In this document: piece after piece, positions 1 to 8,191 of the stretch
Position numbering within the stretch: the first letter of the stretch is position 1
Layout of the letters: every line of letters starts with the position of its first letter
Source of the DNA: an uncultured Chloroflexota bacterium
Lineage (GTDB): Bacteria > Chloroflexota > Chloroflexia > Chloroflexales > Roseiflexaceae
Assembly (NCBI GenBank): GCA_903871975.1
Contig: CAIQIY010000130.1
Coordinates: 1-24,427 of the forward strand
DNA: 24,427 nt
Reading direction: 5' to 3'
Position numbers and translations under genes: made by a program
The notes under the pieces: generated by a model
The model's database searches: none
What the model saw: only the letters and a program-made list of their open reading frames with translations
Told to the model about the DNA's origin: nothing

Positions 1-824
1 AAGCGGATCAGGCCATAGGCACCGATCTTGATCACCATGCCGGCGATGTCGACCACCCCCGACGATGGCGCCGCGGTGTGCGCGGTGGTCAGCCAGCTGT
101 GGAACGGCCACAGCGGCAGCTTCACCGCGAACGCGATCAGGAATGCGGCGAAGAGCATGCGCTCGGTCTCCAGCGGCAATTGCACCGCACCGAGCTGCAG
201 GCTGGCCAGCACGGTCGCCAGATCGAAGGTATAGATGCCGGTCTGCGCGCCATGGGCCTGATACAGGCCGACGATGCCGATCAGCATCACCACCGATCCG
301 GCGAAGGTATACACCAGGAACGTCTGGGCCGCGCGTCGGCGTTCGTCGCCACCCCAGATGCCGATCAGCAGCGCCGTCGGCACCAGCGTCAACTCGAAGA
401 ACACATAGAACAGCAGCATGTCCTGCGCGGCGAACACGCCGGTCATCGCGCTGGCCAACAGCAGCAGCAGCGCCTGCTGCAACCGCGGAGGCTCGCCGCC
501 GGCGTTCCAGCTCGCCAGCAGGCTCACCGGCGTGAGCAGTGTCGTGAGCACGACCAGCCACAGGCTGATGCCATCGACCGAGACGGTGTAGCTGAGGCCC
601 CACGCGGCGACCCAGGCGACGCTGTCGACCAGCTGGTAGCCGGCCTGACTCGCATCGAACCGCGCCACGAGCGCTACGGCAGTGGCCAGCGCACCGAGCG
701 CGCTGAGCATCGCGAAGCCGCGCGCCACCCGCGTCTGGCTCGCCGGCGTGAGCCAGATGAGCAGCGCACCGAGCGCCGGCAACGCAATCGCGAGCGAGAC
801 GAGAGGAAAGCCGATCTGGTTCAC
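1..824 (-). CDS. nuoM: NADH-quinone oxidoreductase subunit M (partial, C-terminus outside window)
   Basis: Membrane antiporter-like proton-pumping subunit of respiratory Complex I. About 274 N-terminal residues are visible and the frame is open to the window edge. The start chosen is GTG at 824, preceded by AGGAG eight bases upstream; there is no ATG nearby and the protein begins VNQIGFPLVSLAIALP. Family landmarks are in place: the essential TM5 glutamate at residue 144 (in FYVFFELTLVP, same number as E. coli E144), the TM7 lysine at 235 (FAVKLPLWPFHSW) and the TM8 lysine at 266 (VIKIGAYGLIR). The stretch HTAAPSSGVVDIAG is the typical NuoM loop. It is the last visible gene of the nuoF-M operon, separated from nuoL by an unusually long 91-bp gap containing a hairpin. 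Whether nuoN follows cannot be seen. Confidence 0.95.
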   Translation of the reverse strand, partial: MNQIGFPLVSLAIALPALGALLIWLTPASQTRVARGFAMLSALGALATAVALVARFDASQAGYQLVDSVAWVAAWGLSYTVSVDGISLWLVVLTTLLTPVSLLASWNAGGEPPRLQQALLLLLASAMTGVFAAQDMLLFYVFFELTLVPTALLIGIWGGDERRRAAQTFLVYTFAGSVVMLIGIVGLYQAHGAQTGIYTFDLATVLASLQLGAVQLPLETERMLFAAFLIAFAVKLPLWPFHSWLTTAHTAAPSSGVVDIAGMVIKIGAYGLIR

Positions 825-881
825 AGTAGCTCCTGTACACCCGGGCGCCGCGACGCGCGCGCCGCGACGCCTGCCGTCTGC

Positions 882-900
882 GCGGGGAGCCGCTCCCCGC
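882..900 (-). other. Strong GC-rich hairpin between nuoL and nuoM
   Basis: The plus-strand arms GCGGGGAGC (882-890) and GCTCCCCGC (892-900) are perfect inverted complements. They fold as a 7-bp stem with a 5-base loop, or 9 bp if the loop is allowed to be tight. It sits 16 bp after the nuoL stop and 58 bp before the nuoM start. No T-run follows on the transcribed strand, so it looks more like an mRNA processing or stability element, or a leaky attenuator, than a classical terminator. Confidence 0.5.
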
Positions 901-915
901 AGCACTGCCGTCGGA

Positions 916-2895
916 TCACCGCATCGTCATCGCCAGCAGCGCGGCGAGCAATGCCACGACACCGAGCAGAAATACCATCAGCCCACGGCGCGCATGACCA
1001 CTCTGGAGCGCCCGTACGCCGCGCGACAGCGCGACCAACGTGCGCCCGGTGCCGCCGACCAGCACGCCATCGAGTGCCTCGCCATCGACCACGCGGCCCA
1101 GCCATGCGCTGCACTGGCGATAGGGTCGTACGATCGCCCGATCATAGAGCCAGTCGAGGCCCCAACCGAGTTCGGCGCCGCGCCAGATGTCGCCCAGGTA
1201 ATACAGCGCCGGGTCGGTCTTGCCGGGCACGATGCGCTCGTCGATGACGCGCGCGTACAACCACCAGCCCAGGTAGCCGCCACCGACGGCGATCGCCGTC
1301 ACGACGAGCGCCATCACGGCCTTGCCGACGCTGTAGATCGCCTCGGGCTCGGCGAGCGTCGGCTCGAGCCAGCTGCTGAGCCAGTGGACACCGGGCAGGT
1401 TGAGCACGCCACCGATCGCTGCGCCGACTGCCAGCACCACCAACGGCCAGCGCATGCTGCCCTTCGGATCGTGTGCCGCCGCGTGCGCCTCGCGTGGTGC
1501 TCCGTAGAAGATCAGCGCCACCTGCCGCCCCATGTAGAAGGCGGTCAGCGCCGAACTGCCGATCAGCATCAACGCGATCGCCGGATTCTGTGCGGTGAAC
1601 CACGCATGGGCGATGATCTCGTCCTTGCTCCAGAAGCCCGCGAGCGGGAAGATGCCGGCGAGTGCCAGCGCACCAACCACATACACGCGGAACGTGAACG
1701 GCAGCTGCTGACGCAGCCCACCCATGCGGCGCATGTCCTGGACATCGTGCAAGGCATGGATCAGCGCGCCCGCCGCGAGGAACAGCAGCGCCTTGAACAG
1801 GCCGTGGGTGAGCAGGTGGAACATGCCGGCCGCGTAGGCGCCCATGCCCACCGCCGCCACCATGTAGCCCAGCTGCGAGATCGTCGAATACGCCAGCACG
1901 CGCTTGAGATCAAACTGCGTCGCCGCCGAGAACGCGGCCAGCAAGGCGGTGACCGCGCCCACGCCGACGACCCAGCTGGCCGCGGTGGGTGCCGCCGAAA
2001 ACACCACGTGATTGCGCACGATCAGGTACACGCCTGCCGTCACCATCGTGGCAGCATGGATCAGCGCCGAGACCGGCGTCGGGCCGGCCATCGCATCGGG
2101 CAGCCAGGTCGACAGCGGCAGCTGTGCCGATTTGCCACACACGCCGATCAACATCAGCAGCCCGATCGCCGTCAACACGCCGATGCTGCCGAGCGGCCCG
2201 AGCTGCACATCGACGAATGCCAGCTCGGCGGCCCGCTCGAGATACCCCGGCGTGCCCAGCGTCGCATTCGGCAGGAACGACACCGAGCCAAGCCGCGAGA
2301 AGATCAGCATGATCGCCAGCAGGAATGCCGCATCGCCGATGCGATTGACGACGAACGCCTTGACGGCAGCCTCGGCCGGCACGATGCCGGGTGCCACCGA
2401 GCGGCGATCAAAGTAGTGGCCGATCAACAGGAACGAACACAGGCCCACGCCCTCCCAACCGAGGAACAGCAGCACCAGGTTGTCGGCCATCACCAGCAGC
2501 AGCATCGCCGCCACGAACAGGTTCAGGTAGGCGAAGAACCGCACTGGCCGGCTGTCGCCGTGCATGTAGCCCAGCGAATAGACATGGATCAAACTGCCGA
2601 CCCCAGTGATCAACAGCGCCATCACGGCCGTCAACTGGTCGAACAACAGCCCGAACGAGACCCGGAACGACGCCACGTCGATCCAGGTCCATGCCACCGA
2701 CTCGATCCGCGCCGCGTCGGCCGGCATGGTCTGCAAGACCCACACCGACACCAGCGTCGCCACGAACGAGAGTCCTGCCGCGGCCGTCGCGATCATCCCC
2801 GCGGCACGCTCGCCGCGGGCGAGCAGCAGCGTGGCCACTGCGCCCAGCAGGGGCAGGGTGGGAATGAGCCAGATCACCCAGCGTAGATCAGACAT
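916..2895 (-). CDS. nuoL: NADH-quinone oxidoreductase subunit L
   Basis: Distal antiporter-like proton-pumping subunit of Complex I in the cytoplasmic membrane; 659 residues, slightly longer than the E. coli protein. ATG at 2895 has a GAGGGA Shine-Dalgarno about nine bases upstream. Conserved residues of the proton channel are visible: E148 in LFLGWEGVGLCSFLLIGHY, K255 in GVCGKSAQLPLSTWLPDAM, H280 in TPVSALIHAATMV, K331 in FDLKRVLAYSTISQLGYM, H364/K368 in LLTHGLFKALLFLAAGA and K424 in FWSKDEIIAHAW. The C-terminal region after residue 480 contains the lateral helix and a terminal membrane segment (GLMVFLLGVVALLAALLAMTMR region), as expected for NuoL and not for NuoM or NuoN. It follows nuoK with a 36-bp gap and is clearly part of the same operon. 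Confidence 0.97.
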   Translation of the reverse strand: MSDLRWVIWLIPTLPLLGAVATLLLARGERAAGMIATAAAGLSFVATLVSVWVLQTMPADAARIESVAWTWIDVASFRVSFGLLFDQLTAVMALLITGVGSLIHVYSLGYMHGDSRPVRFFAYLNLFVAAMLLLVMADNLVLLFLGWEGVGLCSFLLIGHYFDRRSVAPGIVPAEAAVKAFVVNRIGDAAFLLAIMLIFSRLGSVSFLPNATLGTPGYLERAAELAFVDVQLGPLGSIGVLTAIGLLMLIGVCGKSAQLPLSTWLPDAMAGPTPVSALIHAATMVTAGVYLIVRNHVVFSAAPTAASWVVGVGAVTALLAAFSAATQFDLKRVLAYSTISQLGYMVAAVGMGAYAAGMFHLLTHGLFKALLFLAAGALIHALHDVQDMRRMGGLRQQLPFTFRVYVVGALALAGIFPLAGFWSKDEIIAHAWFTAQNPAIALMLIGSSALTAFYMGRQVALIFYGAPREAHAAAHDPKGSMRWPLVVLAVGAAIGGVLNLPGVHWLSSWLEPTLAEPEAIYSVGKAVMALVVTAIAVGGGYLGWWLYARVIDERIVPGKTDPALYYLGDIWRGAELGWGLDWLYDRAIVRPYRQCSAWLGRVVDGEALDGVLVGGTGRTLVALSRGVRALQSGHARRGLMVFLLGVVALLAALLAMTMR

Positions 2896-2931
2896 CCGGA
2901 TCCCTCAACTCTTGCGCGGTCGTCGACGCGA

Positions 2932-3234
2932 TCACCCCTTGAGCAGCGTCATGTCATCGACATTCGTCGTCTGTCTGGTGCGGAAGATCGTCACCAGCAG
3001 CGCCAGACCCACGGCGACTTCGGCCGCCGCGACGACGATCACGAAGAATACGATCACCTGGCCGAGAATGTCCTGCCGCGCGAAGGCAAACGCGACCAGC
3101 ACCAGATTCGCCGCGTTGAGCATCATCTCGACCGACATGAAGGTGACCAGTACGTTGCGCCGTACCAGCACGCCGATGACGCCGATGGCGAACATGATGG
3201 CGCTCAGGGCGACATAGTAGTAGGTTGGTATCAT
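2932..3234 (-). CDS. nuoK: NADH-quinone oxidoreductase subunit K
   Basis: Small three-helix membrane subunit of Complex I that forms part of the proton path with NuoJ and NuoA. It has 100 residues, the usual length. ATG at 3234 is four bases beyond the nuoJ stop, with a GAGG motif about ten bases upstream inside nuoJ, which suggests translational coupling. The two membrane glutamates important in E. coli are at the same positions: E36 (in FMSVEMMLNAANLVLVAFA) and E72 (in VVAAAEVAVGLALLV). The N-terminus MIPTYYYVALSAIMFAIGV is typical of the family. Confidence 0.97.
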   Translation of the reverse strand: MIPTYYYVALSAIMFAIGVIGVLVRRNVLVTFMSVEMMLNAANLVLVAFAFARQDILGQVIVFFVIVVAAAEVAVGLALLVTIFRTRQTTNVDDMTLLKG

Positions 3235-3238
3235 CGCT

Positions 3239-3742
3239 CTAGCCTCGCTGGTTCTCGCGCAGATGGAGCACGACGACGCCGACGATCGCGGCGAGGATCA
3301 GCATCGCAGTGACCTGGAACGGCAACAGCGCATCGGTGAACAACGCCCGCGCGATCGCCTCGGGGGCGCCGAACCCCTCGGCGGCAGCGGCTGGCGCGCC
3401 GAGCGGCCCGCTCAGCGCCACGACCAGCACGGCAGCGAGCAGCGCGATCCCCATCACCAGCGCCGTCGGTTGCTGCCAACGCAAGGCGTCGGCACCTTCC
3501 TCGTGGCGTTCGGCGCCGAGCAGCATCACCACGAACAGGAACAGCACGATGATCGCCCCGGCATACACGATCAATTGAATGGCGAACAGGAACGGGGCGC
3601 GCAGCAGCAGGTACAACACCGCGATGGCGCTGAAGTTCAACAGCAGGAACAACGCACTATGGACTGCGTTCTTGCTGAGAACCATCGCGACGGCGCCGAT
3701 GAGCGCGACGACGGCGGTGATGGCGAAGACAGCGAGCTCCAT
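3239..3742 (-). CDS. nuoJ: NADH-quinone oxidoreductase subunit J
   Basis: Five-helix membrane subunit of Complex I; 167 residues, normal length. The family signature QLIVYAGAIIVLFLFVVMLL is present near residue 60, with the pi-bulge helix TM3 that gates coupling. The N-terminal AVAMVLSKNAVHSALFLLLN is also characteristic. ATG at 3742 has GGAG seven bases upstream. The C-terminal half contains an alanine/glycine-rich loop (SGPLGAPAAAAEGFGAPEA) before the last helix, which is more variable in the family. It lies 15 bp after nuoI and 4 bp before nuoK. Confidence 0.96.
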   Translation of the reverse strand: MELAVFAITAVVALIGAVAMVLSKNAVHSALFLLLNFSAIAVLYLLLRAPFLFAIQLIVYAGAIIVLFLFVVMLLGAERHEEGADALRWQQPTALVMGIALLAAVLVVALSGPLGAPAAAAEGFGAPEAIARALFTDALLPFQVTAMLILAAIVGVVVLHLRENQRG

Positions 3743-3757
3743 GGGTTCTCCGTCCCG

Positions 3758-4255
3758 TTACAGATCGATCTGGGCCGGTGGGCTGGGCCGACGGTCGAGT
3801 TGTGCCAGCACCGGCGGTATCTCGCCGTGCCCGCGATCGGCCGCTACGAGCAGCATCTCTTTGGTGAAGATCGACGATGTGCGGTCATAGAACGAGATCT
3901 CGTACTGGTGCTCCAGCACGATTGCGTTGGTCGGGCAGGCATCCTCGCAGTAGCCACAGAAGATGCAGCGCAACATGTTGATCTCGTACGTGGCCGCATA
4001 CCGCTCGCCCGGCGAATTGGGCCGTGCCGGGTCGTTGGCGGCCGGCACGACCAGGATGGCGTCGGACGGGCAGGCTGCGGCGCAGAGCGAGCAGCCGATG
4101 CAGCGCTCCATGCCGTTGGCGAAGCGCTTCAGCTGATGTCGCCCGCGAAAGCGCTCGCGCACCGGCCGCTTGACCTCGGGGTACTCGACGGTGACGGGCT
4201 TGCGGAACAGGTACCCCAGTGTGGTGCGCAGCCCCTTGAAGATCGCTCCAAGCAT
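3758..4255 (-). CDS. nuoI: NADH-quinone oxidoreductase subunit I (2 x 4Fe-4S ferredoxin-like)
   Basis: Peripheral-arm subunit carrying clusters N6a and N6b, which pass electrons towards N2 and quinone. Counting from the chosen start it has 165 residues, with two CxxCxxCxxxCP motifs: C52/C55/C58/C62 (RCIGCSLCAAACP) and C97/C100/C103/C107 (RCIFCGYCEDACP). The frame also extends upstream to a GTG at 4288, but ATG at 4255 is preferred because it is preceded by GAGGA at a six-base spacing, and MLGAIFKGLRTTLGYLFRKP matches the amphipathic N-terminal helix of the family. It follows nuoH after 51 bp and precedes nuoJ by 15 bp. Confidence 0.96.
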   Translation of the reverse strand: MLGAIFKGLRTTLGYLFRKPVTVEYPEVKRPVRERFRGRHQLKRFANGMERCIGCSLCAAACPSDAILVVPAANDPARPNSPGERYAATYEINMLRCIFCGYCEDACPTNAIVLEHQYEISFYDRTSSIFTKEMLLVAADRGHGEIPPVLAQLDRRPSPPAQIDL

Positions 4256-4306
4256 CGCATGTCCTCGTTTCAGCCGCACGGCGCGCACGCCCCGCGCGGG
4301 GTGGCG

Positions 4307-5518
4307 TCACGACTGTTGGGTGGCGCGCGAGATCAGCGTCACGCTCGATGCTGCACGCGCCGGCTGGCTGATGGCGACGCCGATCAGCAGGACCACCAGG
4401 CCGATGCCGCCGGTGAGCAGCGCGGCGAGCAGCCCGGCGTCGGGCAACAACACGTTCACGATGGCCGTCACCGCCACGTTCACCAGCGCCAGCGGCAGCA
4501 GGACCTTCCACCCCAGATTCATCAGCTGGTCGTAGCGCACACGCGGCAGCGTGGCGCGCATCCATACCGAGATGAACGACAGCACCGTGACCTTCAGCAG
4601 GAATGCACCCAGCGAGGTGAGGCCGAACACGGCAGCGCCGATGGTGTCGCCGGCACTGGCACTCACGGCCGCCGCGAGCTCGGTCAGGCCGGGGAATTGC
4701 CAGCCGCCGAAGAACAGCATCACTGCGATGGCGTTCATCGCGATCAGCTTGATGTATTCGGACATGAAGAACAGCGCGAACTTCATCGAACCGTATTCGG
4801 TGTTGTAGCCGCCGACCAGCTCCTGCTCGGCTTCGACGAGATCGAACGGCGCCCGTACGACTTCGGCGGTCGAAGCGATCAGGAAGATGACGAAGCCGAG
4901 GAATTGCGGCACGATGTACCACATCTGGCCTTGCCCCGCGACGATCGCTTCGGTGCGGAAGCTCTGGGCTTGCATCACGACACCGAGCACCGCCAGGCCG
5001 AGCGCGAGTTCGTACGAGATCACCTGCGCCGAGGCGCGCACCCCGCCGAGCATCGAGTACTTGTTGTTCGATGCCCAGCCGGCGATGGCGATGCCGTAGA
5101 CACCGACCGACGTCACGGCGAGCAGATACAGCACGCCAACGTCGATCGGCGCGAAGTGCAGGTAGTTGCCGCCCTGGCCGTCGGGCCAGTAGCCCAGCGG
5201 GATGGCGACCCAGATGATCAGCGCCGGTACGACGGCGAAGCCAGGTGCGATCAGGTACACCCAGCGATCGGCCATCGTCGGAATGACGTCTTCCTTGAAG
5301 AACAGCTTGACGGCATCGGCAGCTGGCTGCAGCCAGCCGCCAAGGACGCGCCGACCACCGGGCAACGGGATCGCGCCGGCACGGTTGGGGCCGACACGGT
5401 GCTGAAATCGCGCCAGCAGGCGCCGCTCGAACAGCGTGAAGTAGGCGAACAGCGTCGTGGCGGCCAGGGTGAGGCCGATGCACTTGATGATCAGAATGCC
5501 GATGCCGAGCCAGTCCAT
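4307..5518 (-). CDS. nuoH: NADH-quinone oxidoreductase subunit H
   Basis: Membrane subunit that forms the quinone-access chamber and links the redox arm to the proton pumps. It has 403 residues including a long variable C-terminal tail. The first-helix signature FERRLLARFQHRVGPNRAG (from residue 30) and the loop FLGFVIFLIASTAEVVRAPF followed by DLVEAEQELVGGYNTEYGSM carry the conserved acidic cluster of NuoH. ATG at 5518 is chosen because GAGGAG lies about ten bases upstream and the protein then begins directly with the first membrane helix. Longer readings of the same frame would run into the end of nuoG. It starts 28 bp after the nuoG stop. Confidence 0.97.
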   Translation of the reverse strand: MDWLGIGILIIKCIGLTLAATTLFAYFTLFERRLLARFQHRVGPNRAGAIPLPGGRRVLGGWLQPAADAVKLFFKEDVIPTMADRWVYLIAPGFAVVPALIIWVAIPLGYWPDGQGGNYLHFAPIDVGVLYLLAVTSVGVYGIAIAGWASNNKYSMLGGVRASAQVISYELALGLAVLGVVMQAQSFRTEAIVAGQGQMWYIVPQFLGFVIFLIASTAEVVRAPFDLVEAEQELVGGYNTEYGSMKFALFFMSEYIKLIAMNAIAVMLFFGGWQFPGLTELAAAVSASAGDTIGAAVFGLTSLGAFLLKVTVLSFISVWMRATLPRVRYDQLMNLGWKVLLPLALVNVAVTAIVNVLLPDAGLLAALLTGGIGLVVLLIGVAISQPARAASSVTLISRATQQS

Positions 5519-5546
5519 AGCGCTTGCTCTCCTCACTGCCGCGGGT

Positions 5547-8174
5547 TCAGGGCTCGCCGCGCGCGATGGTGACGCTGGTGACCACGCCGTCGCACAGGTC
5601 GGCGGCGGGAATGCCGGCGACATCGACGATCAGCACGGTGCCGGCGGCCAGGCCCCGGTCGATCTGCGCCGGCAGCGTGATGCTGCCACACGCGCTGGCG
5701 AGTACGACTGGCTCGCCGATGCCGATGCCGAGCGCGCCGGCGTCGGCCGCGCCGATGATGACGTGCGGCGGCACCATGCGCGGTGCCAGCTTCGAGCCGC
5801 GCGCCCAGTCGCGACCGTCGTAGGCGCGTGGTACCAGCACTGCCTGGATGCCCGGCACGATGGCGTCGGTGAGCGGCGTCAGCGACGCCACAACCGGCGG
5901 CAGGCCGTCGCCCTCGGCGGCAGTGGGCAGCTGGATCCCCACGCCTTCGGTGTTGGCGTACGATGTGCCGTCGTAATAGACCGACTCATTGGCTTGGCGG
6001 CCCCAGTTGCCGGCGGTGACGCCCAGGCTGGTGTAGCGCGCGCCGGCGTAGGTCGCCACGCGCGCGGCGATGGCGTCGGTCACGTCGCTGCTGATGCCGT
6101 AGCCCGGGTCGTTGCCGAGGGCGGCGGCGATGCCCTGCAGGATCTGCCAGTGGGCACGCTGGCCGTCGGGTGCCTGCCGCGCTTGCCGCGAGCGCTGCAC
6201 GCGCCGCTCGGCGTTGGTGAAGGTGCCGTCGCGCTCGGGGAGCATGGCGCACGGCAACACGACGTCGGCGCGCCGCGCGGTGTCGCTCAGGAAGGCATCC
6301 TGGACGACCAGGAAGTCGAGTGCGTCGAGCGCGCTGGCGCTGGCAGCGCCCAATGCGGCGGGATCGTGCCCCGCGACGAGCAGCCCCTTGATCTCGCCAC
6401 GCATGATCGCCGGCCAGTAGTGCGCCGCGGCCAGGCCGCCCTCGCCCGGCACGATGCCGAGATCCTGCGCGCCCCGTGCGTTGCCGCCCGGCGCGAGTGC
6501 GATGATGCCGCTGCCGGTTCGGCCGAATGCACCAGTCACCGCTGCCAGCGCACCGGCGGCATCGCTCGCCGCGCTGCCCTGCGCCAGGCCGGTGCGGCCG
6601 AGCATGATGATCGCGTGCCGGGCACCGACGAACTGCTCGGCGAGCGCCCGCACGACTGCCGGGTCGACGCCGGCTGCGGCCGCCAGGCTGCCGACCGATG
6701 CACCCTTCAGGCTGGTGCGCAGGCGATCGATGCCACGGGCCCGCGCGCTCATCGGCGCACTCCCCTCGAGCACGACTGCGACCATCGCCTGGAGGAGTGC
6801 TGCCTCGCGCCCCGGTGCGACCCGCACGACCCGCGTGGCGCTGCCGTCGAGTTTGGTCGGGTATGCATTCGCAGTGATCAGCTGGCCGCCGCGCGCGACG
6901 ATGCCACGCAGCCGCAGCACGTAGAGCGGGGCTTCTTCTTCGGGGTCGGCGCCGACCAGCAGGACCAGCGCGCCCTGCCCCAGGTTCAGCAGGTTGGTGC
7001 CGCTGGCCACGCCAAAGCGCGCACTCGCCGTCTCGAGCGCGACGTCGGCCGGCCCGCCCGGGCGATGATCCAGATGCGGCGTGCCGAGCGTGTCACGCAT
7101 CACGTGGTGGAACAGCGCGAAATCTTCGTTCGAGGCATCGGCGCTGATCATGCCGGCCAGCGCCGTGGCGCCGGCCGTGCTGCGCACCCGCATCAGACCC
7201 TGCGCCGCCACGCGCAATGCCTCGTCCCACGTGGCAGGCACGAGCTGCTCGCCACGGCGTATCAGCGGGGTGGTCAGGCGCGCGGCGTCGTCGACGTGGC
7301 GCATGCCGAACCGGCCCTTGTCGCAGTTCCAGATCTCGTTGACGAAGTCGTTCTCGCGCGGCATCACGCGCATCAGCCGGTCGTGACGCATGTCGAGGGT
7401 GATGTTGCAGCCCACCGGACAGTGCGTGCAGACCACCGGCACCGGCCGCACTTCCCATACGCGCGCCTTGAAGCGGAAGTCGGACGATGTCAGCGCGCCG
7501 ACTGGGCAGATGTCGGTGGTGTTGCCCGAGAACTTGCTGTCGAATGGTGGGTCGCTCTTCGAGATGATCTCCCATGAGCGGCCACGGCTGTCGAACCCCA
7601 GCACCGGATCGCCGGCGATGTCGTCCTGGAATCGCACGCAGCGCGAACACAGGATGCAGCGCTCGCGGTCGAGATAGATCGTGTCACCCAGCGGGATCGG
7701 CTTCTCGAAGTGCACCTTGTCCTGGTAGTCATAGCGCGAGGTGCTCGGGCCGAACTGCATCGTCAGGTTCTGCAGCGGGCATTCGCCACCCTTGTCGCAT
7801 ACCGGACAGTCGAGCGGATGCGATGACAGCAAAAACTCGAGCTGGCCACGCTGCGCGAACTGCACCTTGTCGGTGACTGTCTTGACGACCATGCCGGCGG
7901 CGACGGGCGTGACACAGCCGGGCTGCAGCTTGCCCATCATCATCACCAGCTTCGGCGTGCCGTCGGGATTGAGCACCGGCTGCCGCGTCGCCTGGTCGAT
8001 CTGCGGCGTCCATACCTCGACCAGGCACATGCGGCACATGCCGACCGGCTTGAGCTTGGGATGGTAGCAGAACACCGGGATGGCGACTTCGGTCGCCCGC
8101 GCGGCATCGACGATGTTGGTGCCGGCAGGCACGGTCACCGTCTGCCCATCGATGATCAACGTCACATCTGGCAT
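5547..8174 (-). CDS. nuoG: NADH-quinone oxidoreductase subunit G (Fe-S and molybdopterin-oxidoreductase-like)
   Basis: Largest peripheral-arm subunit of Complex I; 875 residues. The N-terminal 2Fe-2S ferredoxin domain has C36, C47, C50 and C87, with a roughly 25-residue insertion between the third and fourth cysteine. Next come the His/Cys 4Fe-4S site H119/C123/C126/C132 (SSHPLDCPVCDKGGECPLQ) and the second 4Fe-4S site C173/C176/C179 with C223. A third cubane motif C249/C252/C256/C284 (VCTHCPVGC ... NCDKGRFG) corresponds to cluster N7, present only in some bacterial NuoG. From about residue 290 onward it resembles a molybdopterin oxidoreductase that in Complex I holds no cofactor, ending in a molydopterin-dinucleotide-like C-terminal domain. 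It starts 17 bp after nuoF. The main feature worth noting is the retained N7 motif. Confidence 0.96.
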   Translation of the reverse strand: MPDVTLIIDGQTVTVPAGTNIVDAARATEVAIPVFCYHPKLKPVGMCRMCLVEVWTPQIDQATRQPVLNPDGTPKLVMMMGKLQPGCVTPVAAGMVVKTVTDKVQFAQRGQLEFLLSSHPLDCPVCDKGGECPLQNLTMQFGPSTSRYDYQDKVHFEKPIPLGDTIYLDRERCILCSRCVRFQDDIAGDPVLGFDSRGRSWEIISKSDPPFDSKFSGNTTDICPVGALTSSDFRFKARVWEVRPVPVVCTHCPVGCNITLDMRHDRLMRVMPRENDFVNEIWNCDKGRFGMRHVDDAARLTTPLIRRGEQLVPATWDEALRVAAQGLMRVRSTAGATALAGMISADASNEDFALFHHVMRDTLGTPHLDHRPGGPADVALETASARFGVASGTNLLNLGQGALVLLVGADPEEEAPLYVLRLRGIVARGGQLITANAYPTKLDGSATRVVRVAPGREAALLQAMVAVVLEGSAPMSARARGIDRLRTSLKGASVGSLAAAAGVDPAVVRALAEQFVGARHAIIMLGRTGLAQGSAASDAAGALAAVTGAFGRTGSGIIALAPGGNARGAQDLGIVPGEGGLAAAHYWPAIMRGEIKGLLVAGHDPAALGAASASALDALDFLVVQDAFLSDTARRADVVLPCAMLPERDGTFTNAERRVQRSRQARQAPDGQRAHWQILQGIAAALGNDPGYGISSDVTDAIAARVATYAGARYTSLGVTAGNWGRQANESVYYDGTSYANTEGVGIQLPTAAEGDGLPPVVASLTPLTDAIVPGIQAVLVPRAYDGRDWARGSKLAPRMVPPHVIIGAADAGALGIGIGEPVVLASACGSITLPAQIDRGLAAGTVLIVDVAGIPAADLCDGVVTSVTIARGEP

Positions 8175-8191
8175 CGTGTTTCACACCTTCA

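Noticed and set aside
682..2886. 734-codon open frame on the plus strand opposite nuoL
   Set aside because: It mirrors nuoL codons in a GC-rich genome; the product is a low-complexity Arg/His/Gln-rich string without any domain, and nuoL is unmistakable.
3263..7577. Long plus-strand open frames opposite nuoJ-nuoG (3263-5572 and 5457-7577)
   Set aside because: Antisense shadows of the nuo genes with His/Gln/Arg/Asp-rich composition and no family signature or ribosome-binding site.
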